From positions 1 through 34,937 of the forward strand of contig NZ_JACJUQ010000020.1 of the NCBI RefSeq assembly GCF_014235845.1: 34,937 nucleotides of DNA, given 5' to 3'. The notes below the pieces were generated by a model that worked only from the letters and a program-made list of their open reading frames with translations, made no database searches and was not told the DNA's origin. The DNA is from Pontivivens nitratireducens. GTDB taxonomy: Bacteria; Pseudomonadota; Alphaproteobacteria; Rhodobacterales; Rhodobacteraceae. How positions within the stretch are numbered: the stretch's first letter is position 1; each line of letters begins with the position of its first letter. This document shows positions 34,863-34,937 of the stretch, piece after piece. The position numbers and the translations under genes are program-made.

Positions 34863-34937
34863 GAGTGTCCTGACCTCTGTGTATCTGGCCCGGTCCATGC
34901 GGTTTCAGATACTCAAGCGTCGAAGCGCTCGCCGAAC

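Overview
The window looks like a piece of accessory DNA, probably a plasmid or island, from an alphaproteobacterium, most likely a Rhodobacterales (Roseobacter-group) organism. The evidence is the high GC, Rhodobacterales-style Rieske and Ccm proteins, MerR/CueR and Crp/Fnr regulators of alphaproteobacterial type, and an IS6-type transposase fragment at the right edge. Nearly every gene concerns copper handling or the envelope processes copper damages. I see no rRNA, tRNA, CRISPR array or replication gene.

Layout, left to right. (1) 1-2302: two near-identical 18-bp direct repeats at the edge, a frameshifted multicopper oxidase (MCO) pseudogene, and a secreted DUF3047-like protein, both genes on the minus strand. 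(2) 2762-4923: lgt (prolipoprotein diacylglyceryl transferase), a frameshifted secreted protein, and a Crp/Fnr-type regulator. (3) 12485 down to 5041, minus strand: a Met-rich EF-hand protein, secreted rhodanese, Tat-type MCO, a 47-aa membrane peptide, a TVP38-family membrane protein, a lone Rieske protein, a YHS/HMBD copper P-type ATPase, and a CDF transporter with an in-frame TAG. (4) 12682-16872, plus strand: ccmF-ccmG-ccmH-ccmI. (5) 18670 down to 16930, minus strand: a DUF411 protein, two membrane proteins and a small lipoprotein. (6) 18796-26839, plus strand: one long unit of two-component system, two L,D-transpeptidases, c-type cytochrome, cytochrome c', diheme cytochrome c, MCO, cytochrome c and DsbA/ScsC-like protein. 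(7) 26848-34059: copZ (minus), copA-cueR (plus), a DUF305 fusion protein, a frameshifted glutaredoxin-MauE gene and a ScsB/DsbD-like reductase (minus). (8) A broken IS6-family transposase ends the window.

Two regulatory layers can be read from the sequence. CueR-type promoters (TTGACC-like -35, 19-bp spacer containing a TCCAG/CTGGA dyad) precede the YHS copper ATPase and copA; a weaker one precedes copZ and possible ones precede other genes. Separately, an 18-bp direct-repeat box, GTKACA-N6-KACAAA, occurs four times. It lies upstream of lgt, of the EF-hand/MCO operon, of ccmFGHI, and of the two-component system with its transpeptidase/cytochrome operon. Its form suits an OmpR-family regulator, so I infer it is the site of the regulator encoded at 18796.

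Taken together the genes detoxify cytoplasmic copper (two ATPases, CopZ, CueR), oxidise and bind periplasmic copper (MCOs, Met-rich proteins, DUF411, DUF305), and appear to supply a second set of envelope-maintenance enzymes: Lgt, CcmFGHI, two L,D-transpeptidases, Rieske, and DsbA/DsbD. That the replacement set seems wired to the copper two-component system is the most interesting feature. At least four cargo genes are broken by small indels or a nonsense codon. Either the island is decaying, or some homopolymer indels are sequencing errors.
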